From NCBI RefSeq assembly GCF_000749845.1, contig NZ_JQHM01000001.1, forward strand, positions 620,001 to 684,000: a DNA stretch of 64,000 nt, read 5' to 3'. Within the stretch, counting starts at the first letter, position 1. The number at the start of each line of letters is the position of its first letter. Position numbers and translations under genes: made by a program. Under the pieces are notes generated by a model, which saw only the letters and a list, made by a program, of their open reading frames with translations, made no database searches and had not been told where the DNA came from. This document shows positions 38,534 to 47,725 of this stretch, piece after piece. The DNA comes from Pectobacterium betavasculorum. Its GTDB lineage: Bacteria > Pseudomonadota > Gammaproteobacteria > Enterobacterales > Enterobacteriaceae.

Positions 38534-39643
38534 ATGTTCACCCAACGTAAAAAATGGTTATCGGGTGTTGTTACCGGCTTGCTGATGGCCGCGTCCGTCA
38601 CCGCAACTGCGGAAGAGAAAACGCTGCATGTTTATAACTGGTCCGACTATATCGCACCGAACACGTTAGCCAATTTCCAGAAAGAAACCGGCATTAAGGT
38701 CGTCTATGATGTGTTTGACTCCAACGAAGTGTTGGAAGGCAAGCTCATGGCGGGCAGCACGGGTTTTGATCTGGTGGTACCTTCTGCCAGCTTCCTTGAG
38801 CGCCAGCTCTCAGCGGGAGTGTTTCAGCCATTAGACAAGAGTAAGTTGCCGAATTACAAAAATCTGGATCCTGAGCTGATGAAGCTGATAGCTCAGCACG
38901 ATCCAGATAACAAATATGCGTTGCCTTACCTGTGGGCGACCACCGGCATCGGCTATAACGTTGATAAAGTTAAAGCTGCGCTGGGTGCCGATGCGCCAGT
39001 TGACAGTTGGGATCTGGTACTGAAGCCAGAGAATCTGGAAAAGCTGAAAAGCTGTGGCGTATCCTTCCTGGATGCACCGGAAGAGATCTTCGCCACGGTA
39101 CTGAACTATCAGGGTAAAGATCCGAACAGCACCAAACCGGGTGATTACAGCACGTCAGCGACCGATCTGTTGCTGAAATTGCGTCCAAGCATTCGTTACT
39201 TCCACTCATCGCAATATATCAACGATCTGGCTAACGGCGACATCTGCGTTGCAGTCGGCTGGGCTGGCGATATCATGCAGGCGGGGAACCGTGCAAAAGA
39301 AGCGAAGAACGGGGTAAATATCCAATACAGCATTCCGAAAGAAGGTGCGTTGGCATTCTTTGATGTCCTCGCCATTCCGAAGGATGCTAAAAATCTGGAT
39401 GAAGCCTACGCGTTTCTGGATTACCTGATGAAGCCGGAAGTGATGGCTGAGATCAGTAACCACACGTATTACGCCAGCGGCAATCTGGCATCCTTGCCTT
39501 TGGTGAACGAAGATATTCGTAACAACCCAGGCGTTTACCCGCCAGCCGATGTCCGCGCTAAAATGTTTACGCTCAAGGTACAATCTCCTCAGATTGACCG
39601 TACACGTACACGTGCATGGACCAAGGTCAAAAGCGGCAAATAG
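38534..39643 (+). CDS. potF: Putrescine-binding periplasmic protein PotF
   Basis: A 369-aa periplasmic binding protein with a signal peptide ending near VTATAEE. The polyamine-pocket stretches [27 protein letters not shown] and [12 protein letters not shown] match E. coli PotF (370 aa). It delivers putrescine to the PotGHI importer. The start at 38534 has GGAGGAAGGAA immediately upstream; the frame is open to 38405, but that part lacks homology. Confidence 0.96.
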   Translation: MFTQRKKWLSGVVTGLLMAASVTATAEEKTLHVYNWSDYIAPNTLANFQKETGIKVVYDVFDSNEVLEGKLMAGSTGFDLVVPSASFLERQLSAGVFQPLDKSKLPNYKNLDPELMKLIAQHDPDNKYALPYLWATTGIGYNVDKVKAALGADAPVDSWDLVLKPENLEKLKSCGVSFLDAPEEIFATVLNYQGKDPNSTKPGDYSTSATDLLLKLRPSIRYFHSSQYINDLANGDICVAVGWAGDIMQAGNRAKEAKNGVNIQYSIPKEGALAFFDVLAIPKDAKNLDEAYAFLDYLMKPEVMAEISNHTYYASGNLASLPLVNEDIRNNPGVYPPADVRAKMFTLKVQSPQIDRTRTRAWTKVKSGK

Positions 39644-39728
39644 CCTTTTGGATCTGAATAGTTACCCACGCACTTGATGGTTGCTGGTTTCGGCAACCTG
39701 AGAATGGATGGGTATAAAATGTGGCAAA

Positions 39729-39753
39729 GAACAGGCGGAGATACCGCCTGTTC
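39729..39753 (+). other. Hairpin in the potF-potG gap
   Basis: GAACAGGCGG (39729-39738) and CCGCCTGTTC (39744-39753) form a perfect 10-bp stem with a 5-nt loop and no T run. It is probably an RNA-stabilising structure protecting the abundant potF message from 3' decay. Confidence 0.6.
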
Positions 39754-39848
39754 GCGCTCTATATTGTGTCACACCGCTGGATATAAAAGTGCCTACTGGC
39801 AACATCAGCGATGTGACTTGTTCTGCTTTTGCCGGAGAGCAATGCGAA

Positions 39849-40982
39849 GTGAATGACGCGATCCCCCGCCCTCAATCAAAACCTCAAAAAGCGGCCACGC
39901 CGCTGCTGGAAGTGCGTAACCTGACGAAGTCTTTTGATGGTCAGGCCGCCGTTGATGATGTCAGCTTGACGATTTACAAAGGCGAAATTTTTGCTCTGCT
40001 GGGTGCCTCCGGCTGTGGGAAATCCACGCTGCTGCGCATGTTGGCAGGTTTTGAGCTCCCCACGCAGGGGCAGATTGTTCTGGATGGTCAGGATTTGTCA
40101 TTGGTGCCGCCTTATCAGCGTCCCATTAATATGATGTTTCAGTCTTATGCGCTGTTCCCACACATGACGGTGGAAAAGAATATCGCGTTTGGTTTGAAAC
40201 AGGACAAGCTCCCGCGTGCAGAAATCAAAGAGCGCGTGGAAGAGATGCTGTCGCTGGTGCATATGCAGGAGTTCGCTAATCGTAAACCGCATCAGCTTTC
40301 CGGTGGTCAGCGTCAGCGTGTGGCGCTGGCACGAAGTTTGGCGAAGCGTCCAAAATTGTTGTTGCTAGACGAGCCGATGGGGGCGCTGGACAAGAAATTG
40401 CGCGACCGTATGCAGCTTGAAGTCGTCGATATCCTGGAGCGCGTAGGTGCGACCTGCGTGATGGTGACGCACGATCAGGAAGAAGCTATGACCATGGCTG
40501 GTCGTATTGCCATCATGAATCGCGGCAAGTTCGTACAGATTGGCGAGCCAGAAGAGATTTATGAGCACCCGAATACGCGTTTCAGCGCGGAATTTATCGG
40601 CTCGGTCAATATGTTTGAAGGGATATTGCAGGAACGTCAGGACGATGCGCTGATCATCAAAAGCCCTGGGCTGGTGCATTCGCTGAAAGTAGATTCGGAT
40701 GTCTCGGTGGTGGATGGCGTTCCGGTTTACATCGCGTTGCGTCCTGAAAAAATTATGCTGTGCGAAGAGGTTCCGGCTGATGGCTGTAATTTCGCGGTGG
40801 GGGAAGTTGTGCACATCGCTTATCTGGGCGATTTGTCGATTTACCACGTCAGGCTCAACAGTGGGCAAACTATCAGCGCGCAGTTACAAAATGCCTACCG
40901 TTATCGCAAAGGCACACCGACCTGGGGAGATGAGGTTCGGTTGTGTTGGGATGCGGATAGCTGTGTGGTTCTGACGGTGTAG
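39849..40982 (+). CDS. potG: Putrescine transporter ATP-binding protein PotG
   Basis: A 377-aa ABC ATPase with Walker A GASGCGKST, signature LSGGQRQR, Walker B LLLLDEPMGALD and a C-terminal TOBE/OB domain. It is nearly identical to E. coli PotG (377 aa). The start is GTG at 39849 (NDAIPRPQ follows), placed by homology and by GGAGAG about 9 nt upstream; the open frame to 39708 is not coding. It powers putrescine import with PotH and PotI. Confidence 0.95.
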   Translation: MNDAIPRPQSKPQKAATPLLEVRNLTKSFDGQAAVDDVSLTIYKGEIFALLGASGCGKSTLLRMLAGFELPTQGQIVLDGQDLSLVPPYQRPINMMFQSYALFPHMTVEKNIAFGLKQDKLPRAEIKERVEEMLSLVHMQEFANRKPHQLSGGQRQRVALARSLAKRPKLLLLDEPMGALDKKLRDRMQLEVVDILERVGATCVMVTHDQEEAMTMAGRIAIMNRGKFVQIGEPEEIYEHPNTRFSAEFIGSVNMFEGILQERQDDALIIKSPGLVHSLKVDSDVSVVDGVPVYIALRPEKIMLCEEVPADGCNFAVGEVVHIAYLGDLSIYHVRLNSGQTISAQLQNAYRYRKGTPTWGDEVRLCWDADSCVVLTV

Positions 40983-40996
40983 TGAGGAAGAATGAC

Positions 40997-41962
40997 ATGA
41001 CTTTATTTCCCGAACATCACACGGCGGAACCACCGGGCAAGGCCAGGCTCTGGCTGCGAGTGTTGATGGCGCGCTGGCGTCAAAAACACGGACGCAAGCT
41101 GGTTATCGCGCTGCCGTATCTGTGGCTGCTGCTGCTGTTCATGCTACCGTTCCTGATCGTATTTAAAATCAGTTTTGCTGAGATGGCGCGGGCGATTCCG
41201 CCCTATACCGATCTGGTTTCCTGGATGGACGACAAACTGGATATTTCCCTGAACCTTGGGAACTACCTGCATTTGTTGGACGATCCACTGTATTTCGATG
41301 CTTATATGCAATCGCTTCAGGTTGCTGCGGTATCAACGCTGTGCTGCTTGTTTATTGGTTATCCACTAGCCTGGGCAGTCGCGCACAGTAAACCGTCAAC
41401 ACGCAATATTCTGCTATTGCTGGTAATTCTGCCGTCATGGACGTCATTCCTGATTCGCGTTTACGCCTGGATGGGGATTCTGAAAAATAACGGCATCCTG
41501 AATAATTTCCTGCTATGGCTGGGTGTGATTGATGAACCGCTGATCATTTTGCACACCAATCTGGCGGTTTATATCGGCGTCGTCTATTCCTATCTGCCGT
41601 TTATGGTGTTGCCTATCTACACCGCGCTGACGCGGCTGGATTATTCGCTAGTGGAAGCCTCGTTGGATCTGGGGGCTCGACCGCTAAGAACCTTTTTCAG
41701 CGTGATCGTCCCGCTAACGAAAGGCGGAATTATTGCGGGATCGATGCTGGTGTTCATCCCGGCGGTGGGGGAATACGTGATTCCCGAACTGCTTGGTGGG
41801 CCGGACAGCATCATGATTGGTCGTATTCTGTGGCAGGAATTCTTCAATAACCGCGATTGGCCAGTGGCATCCGCTGTTGCCATCGTCATGCTGCTGCTGT
41901 TGATTATGCCGATTATGTGGTTCCACAAACATCAGAGCAAAACGGCGGAGGGGGAAGCGTGA
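40997..41962 (+). CDS. potH: Putrescine transporter permease PotH
   Basis: A 321-aa inner-membrane permease with six membrane segments and the ATPase-coupling loop VEASLDLGARPLRTFFSVIVPL. It matches E. coli PotH (317 aa); the N-terminal tail is slightly longer. The start is the ATG at 40997, 6 nt after GAGGAAG. Its stop overlaps the potI GTG start by 4 bp. Confidence 0.95.
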   Translation: MTLFPEHHTAEPPGKARLWLRVLMARWRQKHGRKLVIALPYLWLLLLFMLPFLIVFKISFAEMARAIPPYTDLVSWMDDKLDISLNLGNYLHLLDDPLYFDAYMQSLQVAAVSTLCCLFIGYPLAWAVAHSKPSTRNILLLLVILPSWTSFLIRVYAWMGILKNNGILNNFLLWLGVIDEPLIILHTNLAVYIGVVYSYLPFMVLPIYTALTRLDYSLVEASLDLGARPLRTFFSVIVPLTKGGIIAGSMLVFIPAVGEYVIPELLGGPDSIMIGRILWQEFFNNRDWPVASAVAIVMLLLLIMPIMWFHKHQSKTAEGEA

Positions 41963-42804
41963 ATAATTTACCTGTTGTTCGCTCACCGTGGCGTATTGTG
42001 ATTTTGGTGCTGTGTTTTACGTTCCTCTATGCGCCGATGCTGATGCTGGTGATCTATTCGTTCAACAGTTCCAAGCTGGTTACCGTATGGGCGGGGTGGT
42101 CGACGCGCTGGTATGTCGAGTTATTCCACAATACGGCGATGATCAGTGCGGTGCTTCTGAGCCTGACGATTGCTGCCGCTTCGGCAACGATGGCCGTAAT
42201 CCTCGGAACGATTGCCGCCGTAGTAATGGTGCGTTTTGGCCGTTTTCGCGGGGCAAATGGGTTTGCGTTTATGCTGACCGCACCGCTGGTGATGCCAGAT
42301 GTGATTACCGGTCTGTCACTGCTGTTACTTTTTGTCGCATTAGGGCATGCGATTGGATGGCCAGCAGAGAGGGGGATGTTCACTATCTGGCTGGCGCATG
42401 TGACGTTCTGTACCGCGTATGTCACCGTGGTGATCAGCGCTCGCCTGCGTGAACTGGATCGTTCGATTGAAGAAGCAGCGATGGATCTGGGTGCGAACCC
42501 GCTCAAAGTCTTCTTCATTATCACGGTGCCGATGATTGCCCCTGCATTGCTTTCTGGCTGGCTGCTGGCGTTTACGCTGTCGCTGGACGATCTGGTTATC
42601 GCCAGCTTCGTTGCGGGGCCGGGTTCGACAACATTGCCAATGCTGGTGTTCTCCAGCGTCAGAATGGGCGTTAATCCACAAATTAACGCATTGGCTTCCC
42701 TGATATTGTTAGTCGTTGGTATTATTGGGTTTATTGCCTGGTGGTTTATGGCGAGAGCAGAGAAGCAGCGCTATCGCGATATGCAAAAAGCGAGACGCGG
42801 CTGA
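41959..42804 (+). CDS. potI: Putrescine transporter permease PotI
   Basis: A 281-aa permease, the same length as E. coli PotI, beginning with GTG-encoded NNLPVVRSPWRIVIL. The coupling loop is EEAAMDLGANPLKVFFIITVPM. The GTG overlaps the potH stop (GTGA), showing translational coupling. Confidence 0.95.
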   Translation: MNNLPVVRSPWRIVILVLCFTFLYAPMLMLVIYSFNSSKLVTVWAGWSTRWYVELFHNTAMISAVLLSLTIAAASATMAVILGTIAAVVMVRFGRFRGANGFAFMLTAPLVMPDVITGLSLLLLFVALGHAIGWPAERGMFTIWLAHVTFCTAYVTVVISARLRELDRSIEEAAMDLGANPLKVFFIITVPMIAPALLSGWLLAFTLSLDDLVIASFVAGPGSTTLPMLVFSSVRMGVNPQINALASLILLVVGIIGFIAWWFMARAEKQRYRDMQKARRG

Positions 42805-42848
42805 TTCGATTTCTCATCGTAATTTGTTAGCCTAGCGAAGATTTCCAG

Positions 42849-42883
42849 CAACGCCGCCAGAGGATGGGGGCGTTGTTGTTTTA
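42849..42883 (+). terminator. Terminator of potFGHI
   Basis: CAACGCC (42849-42855) pairs with GGCGTTG (42869-42875), followed by TTGTTTTA. It lies 45 bp after the potI stop. Confidence 0.8.
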
Positions 42884-43038
42884 TATGACTATCAAGTTTT
42901 TATATCAGTATCACGTTTTATGTTGGCATCGAATTTATAGTGGTGCTGTATTTTTGGCGGATAAATGCCGCATGAAGGGAGAGCGTTGAAATTCTGTACA
43001 CAAAGAAGGAAATAGCACAACGCAAAACTTATGCTCCG

Positions 43039-43464
43039 GTGCCTGTGATGGTGGCGGGGATTGCGATTATAGCTACCCGATTTTTGGGGATTGTGCTGCT
43101 CGTGTGGGAGTTAGGGCTCAGCGATTTAAGCGGCTGGATTGGTAGCAACGCGGAAGCCTGGGATTCGACGCTGGTGTTAATGCTATCGCTCGTTATTGTC
43201 GGCATTGAGATCCGCTGTGGCTTTGCGGTTTTGGCTGGTGTGAACTGGGGACGATGGGGCTATATAGCCTGTCAGGGCATCGTTGTGTGTTATCTCCTGC
43301 TGGCGTCGCTAAGTGAATTTATGCCAGCGATATTCCATATTTCAGGAGAGAGCAACGCCGCCGTACTGCATCAACTCCTGCTACAAAAAATCCCAGATCT
43401 TCTGGTGATTGTTTTACTGTTTTTGCCACGGCGCAGTAAGCGTTTTTTTCTGCGTCAGAAATAG
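43039..43464 (+). CDS. ybjO: YbjO, inner-membrane protein (true start probably further upstream)
   Basis: The frame from the first GTG gives 141 aa with about four membrane segments, similar to E. coli YbjO (162 aa), including LLQKIPDLLVIVLLFLPRRSKRFF at the end. The E. coli protein has some 15-20 more residues at the N-terminus, and the upstream in-frame sequence reads ILYTKKEIAQRKTYAP, which aligns with them. No ATG, GTG or TTG lies in that stretch, but an ATT at 42991 has AGGGAGAG about 7 nt upstream, while the GTG at 43039 has none. Translation may therefore begin at ATT (or CTG 42994). Function unknown. Confidence 0.75.
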   Translation: MPVMVAGIAIIATRFLGIVLLVWELGLSDLSGWIGSNAEAWDSTLVLMLSLVIVGIEIRCGFAVLAGVNWGRWGYIACQGIVVCYLLLASLSEFMPAIFHISGESNAAVLHQLLLQKIPDLLVIVLLFLPRRSKRFFLRQK

Positions 43465-43589
43465 ACATTTCTATCTTCTGAGCCAATCGGCTGCTGGCGT
43501 CGCCCATGAACAAGCGGAAAATTCGCGGGGTGACGCCGTCAGGGTGATATAATCCTCTCATTCTGTATTATTTTAATAGTTAGATTTTT

Positions 43590-44717
43590 ATGCATTGTGC
43601 CCGCTACAGCACGGGAACCTGTCGTTCCTGCCAATGGCTGGAAAAAGCCTACCCACAGCAATTATCTGATAAGCAGCAGCACCTTGAAGGCTTGCTGCAA
43701 CCGCACGCCGTGCAGCGCTGGCTACCGGTGCAACCTTCTGCGCAGACCGCATTTCGTAATAAAGCCAAAATGGTGGTGAGTGGCAGCGTGGAACGCCCGT
43801 TATTGGGGATGTTACACCGTGATGGAACTGCGGTGGATCTCTGTGATTGCCCGCTTTATCCGACCAGCTTCGCGCCAGTTTTCGATGTGCTTAAAGCTTT
43901 TATCGCCCGTGCGGGGTTGACGCCTTATAACGTGGCCCGACGCCGCGGAGAGCTGAAATACCTGTTGCTGACGGAAAGTACGCAGCACGGTACATTCATG
44001 CTGCGCTTTGTCCTACGCTCGGAAACCAAGCTGGCACAGCTGCGAGCCGCATTGCCCTGGTTACAGCAGCAGTTGCCTCAGCTTGAAGTGATATCCGCTA
44101 ACATCCAGCCAGTGCATCAGGCGATTATGGAAGGTAAAACCGAGATTATCCTGAGTGACGCTGCCACGCTGGCCGAGCAGTTTAATCAGGTGCCGCTGTA
44201 TATCCGCCCGCAAAGTTTCTTCCAGACTAACCCACAGGTAGCGGCTGCGCTGTATGCGACAGCGCGCGACTGGGTTGCTGAGCTGAAGATTACCAGTATG
44301 TGGGATCTGTTTTGCGGGGTAGGGGGTTTTGGCCTGCACTGTGCGTCATCGGAGATGCGTTTGACGGGCATTGAAATCAGCGCCGAGGCGATAGCCTGTG
44401 CGCGTCGCTCGGCGGAACAGTTAGGGTTGAAGCAGGTAGAGTTTCAGGCGCTGGATTCCACGCAGTTCGCGACCGCTAAAGCGGAAATCCCGGATCTGGT
44501 ATTAGTCAACCCGCCACGCCGCGGTATCGGCAGTGAACTGTGCGCCTACCTGAGCCGGATGGCACCGGATTATATTCTCTATTCCAGCTGTAACGCTGAA
44601 AGTATGGCAAAAGACATGGCAGAGTTGGCGAACTACCGCCCGCTGCGCGTACAGTTGTTCGACATGTTCCCACACACGGCGCACTACGAAGTACTGATGT
44701 TATTGAAGCGCGCTTGA
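43590..44717 (+). CDS. rlmC: 23S rRNA (uracil(747)-C(5))-methyltransferase
   Basis: A 375-aa TrmA/RumA-family enzyme, the length of E. coli RlmC. Iron-sulfur cluster cysteines lie at the N-terminus ([15 protein letters not shown]) and near CDCPLY. The SAM site is [12 protein letters not shown], and the catalytic cysteine lies in [13 protein letters not shown]. It methylates U747 of 23S rRNA. Confidence 0.95.
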   Translation: MHCARYSTGTCRSCQWLEKAYPQQLSDKQQHLEGLLQPHAVQRWLPVQPSAQTAFRNKAKMVVSGSVERPLLGMLHRDGTAVDLCDCPLYPTSFAPVFDVLKAFIARAGLTPYNVARRRGELKYLLLTESTQHGTFMLRFVLRSETKLAQLRAALPWLQQQLPQLEVISANIQPVHQAIMEGKTEIILSDAATLAEQFNQVPLYIRPQSFFQTNPQVAAALYATARDWVAELKITSMWDLFCGVGGFGLHCASSEMRLTGIEISAEAIACARRSAEQLGLKQVEFQALDSTQFATAKAEIPDLVLVNPPRRGIGSELCAYLSRMAPDYILYSSCNAESMAKDMAELANYRPLRVQLFDMFPHTAHYEVLMLLKRA

Positions 44718-44797
44718 TAAGCGATGACTGTATGTAATAAAAAATATCTCGGTAGCAATTTACTACGTTGTTGTATCCATGTTCGACAGTATGAAAG

Positions 44798-44850
44798 TGT
44801 CGGGCGTGTCAATTCTAGTGCTTTTCTATGATTTCATCACACGCCCGACA
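44798..44850. repeat. 12-bp inverted repeat at the far end of the 45-kb repeat region
   Basis: TGTCGGGCGTGT (44798-44809) and ACACGCCCGACA (44839-44850) are perfect 12-bp arms with 29 bases between. It lies 80 bp after rlmC and has no T run. It may terminate rlmC transcription or mark the end of the repeated region that runs up to about 45036. Confidence 0.6.
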
Positions 44851-45036
44851 AGGAGCGCTCAATTGCCGCAGCTCCTTGACCACTGGCTTTTGGCGTGAAT
44901 TGCGCCGCTGCGCGGTGCCTTCGGTGATCGTTCCCGCTTTTCGAGCCGCCAGTAACGCGTTTACTCGCCCCATGAATGGGACTCGCCCTTCGGGCCAGCA
45001 CAAGTGCTGTTCAAAAACGTCTCTGACGTTTTTGTC
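44851..45036 (-). repeat. Multi-hairpin repeat module without ERIC ends, with an attached ORF-like tail
   Basis: On the minus strand the module reads CAAAAACGTC/GACGTTTTTG (45034-45012), AGCAC/GTGCT (45008-44997), GCCC/GGGC (44995-44985) and CCCAT/ATGGG (44980-44969), joined by GGACAAA, TTTGAAC and GGCCC as in the other copies. Behind it the minus strand stays open and would encode a basic 50-60 residue peptide ending CRACDEIIEKH (stop near 44815). The peptide is unrecognised and may be a relic. The remainder of the 460-bp rlmC-artJ gap shows nothing. Confidence 0.65.
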
Positions 45037-45177
45037 CGATGCGGCACTGTCTTTCGCGGCGTCCTGCCGCTCACTCGACGGTAACGATCACCTCAGCGCA
45101 ATTTTTTACGCCTGGACGACAAAAAAGCGGCGTTATATGCATGATTTCATACGATATCACACTGCGCAGATCGAACT

Positions 45178-45909
45178 TTATTGCGGGAACCACTTGTCAT
45201 TGATGGTTTTGTAAGTGCCATCAGCTTTGATCGCATCCAGCGCTTTGTTCAGTTTTTCCAGTAGTGCCTTGTCATCGGGACGAACGGCGATGCCCAGCCC
45301 GGTGCCAAAGTATTCGGCGTCAGTCACACGCTCACCAACCGTCGCCAGTTCCGGGTTCGTCTTAATCCACTCATTGACGACAGCGGTATCACCGAATACG
45401 CCGTCGATACGGCCATTCTTCAGATCCAGTACTGCGTTCTGGTAGCTGTCATAAGAGACGGTTTGCACTTCCGGGTGCTTATCGTGCATGTATTTCTGAT
45501 GCGTCGTACCATTTTCCATACCAATACGTTTGCCTTTCATCGCGGCAAAGTCACTGAATTTCCCTTTCTGCGCGATAACCACGGCTGAGTTGGCATAGTA
45601 AGGCTGCGTGAATGCGACCTGCTTGCTGCGCTCAGGGGTGATATCCATCCCAGAAATCACCGCGTCGTAGCGACGGAATTTCAGCGCAGGGATTAGGCTG
45701 TCAAACGCCTGATTGGTGAACGTACAAGTGGCTTGCATTTGTTTGCATAGCGCTTTTGCCAGATCCATATCGAAACCGACGATTTCATTGCTGGCATCCA
45801 GTGACTCAAATGGCGGGTAGGTGGCTGATGATGCAAAACGGATGGTGTCTGCTGCGGTGGCGCTGAAGGTGATTCCTGCCAGTAACGTGGCGAGCACTAA
45901 TTTTTTCAT
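45178..45909 (-). CDS. artJ: Arginine-binding periplasmic protein ArtJ
   Basis: A 243-aa periplasmic binding protein with a signal peptide ending FSATAAD and the amino-acid pocket pieces YPPFESLD, GFDMDLAKAL, AVISGMDITPERSKQV and NGTTHQKY. The length equals that of E. coli ArtJ. It hands arginine to ArtQMP. It has its own promoter region with tandem ArgR boxes at 46133-46171, separated from the gene by an ERIC-type element. It is a paralogue of artI at 47.7 kb. Confidence 0.93.
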   Translation of the reverse strand: MKKLVLATLLAGITFSATAADTIRFASSATYPPFESLDASNEIVGFDMDLAKALCKQMQATCTFTNQAFDSLIPALKFRRYDAVISGMDITPERSKQVAFTQPYYANSAVVIAQKGKFSDFAAMKGKRIGMENGTTHQKYMHDKHPEVQTVSYDSYQNAVLDLKNGRIDGVFGDTAVVNEWIKTNPELATVGERVTDAEYFGTGLGIAVRPDDKALLEKLNKALDAIKADGTYKTINDKWFPQ

Positions 45910-45940
45910 TACCTACTCCTGTCTGTTTTTCTTATAGTGC

Positions 45941-46082
45941 ATACCCGTCATACTTCAAGTTGCATGTGCGTTGGCTGCGTTCAAATACTCGGCCCGTCGT
46001 GGGCCTCACCCCTTCGGGGCCAACGCTTTGCATTGTTCAAAACGCTAACGTTTTGTCCTGAAACTCGAATTATTTAGGGTAT
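45941..46082 (-). repeat. ERIC-type element carrying the multi-hairpin module (copy C)
   Basis: A 142-bp element with ends ATACCCGTCATACTTCAAG and TCGAATTATTTAGGGTAT. On its sense (minus) strand the module reads CAAAACG/CGTTTTG, CAATGC/GCGTTG (one G-U), CCCC-GAA-GGGG and GGCCC/GGGCC, followed by the ERIC tail GCAGCCAACGCACATGCAAC. It lies 32 bp upstream of artJ, inside the presumed artJ leader, and is oriented with the gene. Confidence 0.85.
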
Positions 46083-46132
46083 GAATATATGTGCGGAAGG
46101 GTTCCGGCGTCATGGCGATTACCATGCCATTG

Positions 46133-46171
46133 ATTGAATTTATATGCAATTAAAATGATTAATAAGTCGAT
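46133..46171. promoter_or_regulatory. Tandem ArgR boxes upstream of artJ
   Basis: Two 18-bp boxes, ATTGAATTTATATGCAAT (46133-46150) and AATGATTAATAAGTCGAT (46154-46171), are separated by exactly 3 bp, the spacing of E. coli ArgR operators. The first is closer to the TGAAT-N5-ATTCA-type consensus than the second. E. coli artJ is also repressed by ArgR with arginine. They lie about 225 bp from the artJ ATG because copy C of the repeat is in between. Confidence 0.7.
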
Positions 46172-46275
46172 TGGTTGCATGTTTTTACATCAGCAGACAA
46201 TAAAAAATTTCCGGCAGAAATTTTTAACCTGGTGTCAGCAACGGCTCTTAAGCGGGCGGTCAGGGATGGCACGCC

Positions 46276-46305
46276 ATAAAAAAGCAGACTATTAAAGCCT
46301 GCTTT
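46276..46305 (-). terminator. Terminator of the artPIQM operon
   Basis: On the minus strand AAAGCAG (46305-46299) pairs with CTGCTTT (46287-46281) and runs into a T stretch. It lies 25 bp beyond the artM stop. Confidence 0.8.
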
Positions 46306-46329
46306 CTAAACGGATAGGTGCGGTAAGGA

Positions 46330-46998
46330 TCAGTTGCGGCGTTCGAATACCAGTGAACGACGTTCAACCCAGCGCATCAATAATGTCAGTAACCCATTGA
46401 CGCAAAGATAGATAATCCCGGCTGCGCCAAACACCATCACATCATATGTCCGGCCGTACATCAGTTGACTGTAACCCATGACTTCCATCAGCGTGATGGT
46501 ATAAGCCAGCGACGTGCTCTTAAATACCAGCACCACTTCATTTGAATAAGAAGACAGCGCACGTTTAAACGCGAACGGCAGCAGAATGCGTAATGTCTGC
46601 TTCTGATTCATTCCCAGAGCCGCACAGGATTGCCACTGTCCGGCGGGGATAGCTTTTACTGCACCATAGAACAATTGTGTGGTATAAGCCGCGCTATTGA
46701 GCGCCAGCGCCACCATCGCACACAGCCACGGCTGTGACAGCAGGCTCCACAGCCAGGGGATTTGCTGAATAGAGGTAAATTGCCCAGGGCCGTAGTAAAT
46801 CAGAAAGATTTGCACCAGCAGCGGCGTACCAGTAAACAGCGTAATGTAGCCTTTCGCCAACAGTGATACGACGGGCGTTTTCAGCGTCAGCACGACAGTC
46901 AGTAGCAGTGACAGAAGCAGCGCCACGACAATCGAGACGGCGGTTAATGTCAGACTGGTATGCAGGCCTTTTAATAGCTCAGGTAAATAAGCGAGCAT
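46330..46998 (-). CDS. artM: Arginine transporter permease ArtM
   Basis: A 222-aa HisM/GltK-type permease with the coupling motif SCAALGMNQKQTLRILLPFAF, the length of E. coli ArtM. It forms the membrane channel with ArtQ. Its start overlaps the artQ stop by one base. Confidence 0.95.
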   Translation of the reverse strand: MLAYLPELLKGLHTSLTLTAVSIVVALLLSLLLTVVLTLKTPVVSLLAKGYITLFTGTPLLVQIFLIYYGPGQFTSIQQIPWLWSLLSQPWLCAMVALALNSAAYTTQLFYGAVKAIPAGQWQSCAALGMNQKQTLRILLPFAFKRALSSYSNEVVLVFKSTSLAYTITLMEVMGYSQLMYGRTYDVMVFGAAGIIYLCVNGLLTLLMRWVERRSLVFERRN

Positions 46999-47714
46999 CA
47001 GGAAGGTCTCCGCTCAAAACGCGTGGTGTGCAGATCAATGCGTTTCAGCACATACTGACTTAACAGCGTGATAACCAAATAGATTGCTGCCGCAACGACG
47101 TACCAGGTAAAGGGCTCCTGCGTCCGTGTCGCAATGCTTTTGGTTTGCAGCATCAAATCGTTAACGCTAATCAGGGAAACCAACGCGGTATCTTTCAGTA
47201 ATACCAGCCATTGATTACCTAATCCGGGCAGGGCGTGACGCCACATCTGCGGCATAATCAAGCGGAAAAAGATCGCGGATTTACTGAGTCCCAGTGCTTG
47301 TCCTGATTCCCATTGTCCTTGCGGCACGGCTTTCAGTGCACCGCGCAGCGTTTGGGACGCATAGGCTGCATACAGCAGCGCCAGCGCAATCACGCCACAC
47401 AGAAAGGGGCTGATTTCAAACATACCGATATCCAGTTTTACCGGAATCTGCACAATGAGAAGATTCAGGGTAAAACCGTCCGCCAGCATCATCAGCAGTT
47501 GGGAAGAGCCGAAATAGATAAACAGCACCACCAGAATTTCTGGCAGACCGCGCAATAGTGTGACTACCGCTGTACCCGTCCAGCTAACGGCTTTCCAGCG
47601 AACGGTTTCCCAAACGGCAAACAGCATCGCTAGCGCCAGGCCTAGCACCAGTGCACAAACGGCAAGGCCGACGGTCATCCCTGCGGCGCTTGCAAGAGGT
47701 TGAAATTCAATCAT
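46998..47714 (-). CDS. artQ: Arginine transporter permease ArtQ
   Basis: A 238-aa permease with the coupling motif [20 protein letters not shown] and the basic C-terminus TRFERRPS, matching E. coli ArtQ (238 aa). It lies 11 bp after artI in the artPIQM operon. Confidence 0.95.
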   Translation of the reverse strand: MIEFQPLASAAGMTVGLAVCALVLGLALAMLFAVWETVRWKAVSWTGTAVVTLLRGLPEILVVLFIYFGSSQLLMMLADGFTLNLLIVQIPVKLDIGMFEISPFLCGVIALALLYAAYASQTLRGALKAVPQGQWESGQALGLSKSAIFFRLIMPQMWRHALPGLGNQWLVLLKDTALVSLISVNDLMLQTKSIATRTQEPFTWYVVAAAIYLVITLLSQYVLKRIDLHTTRFERRPS

Positions 47715-47725
47715 TGAGCATCAGA

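Noticed and set aside
44828-45214. A 128-aa open frame on the plus strand
   Set aside because: It runs through the hairpin repeat module and into the antisense of artJ, has no ribosome binding site, and is best explained as a chance frame in a repeat.
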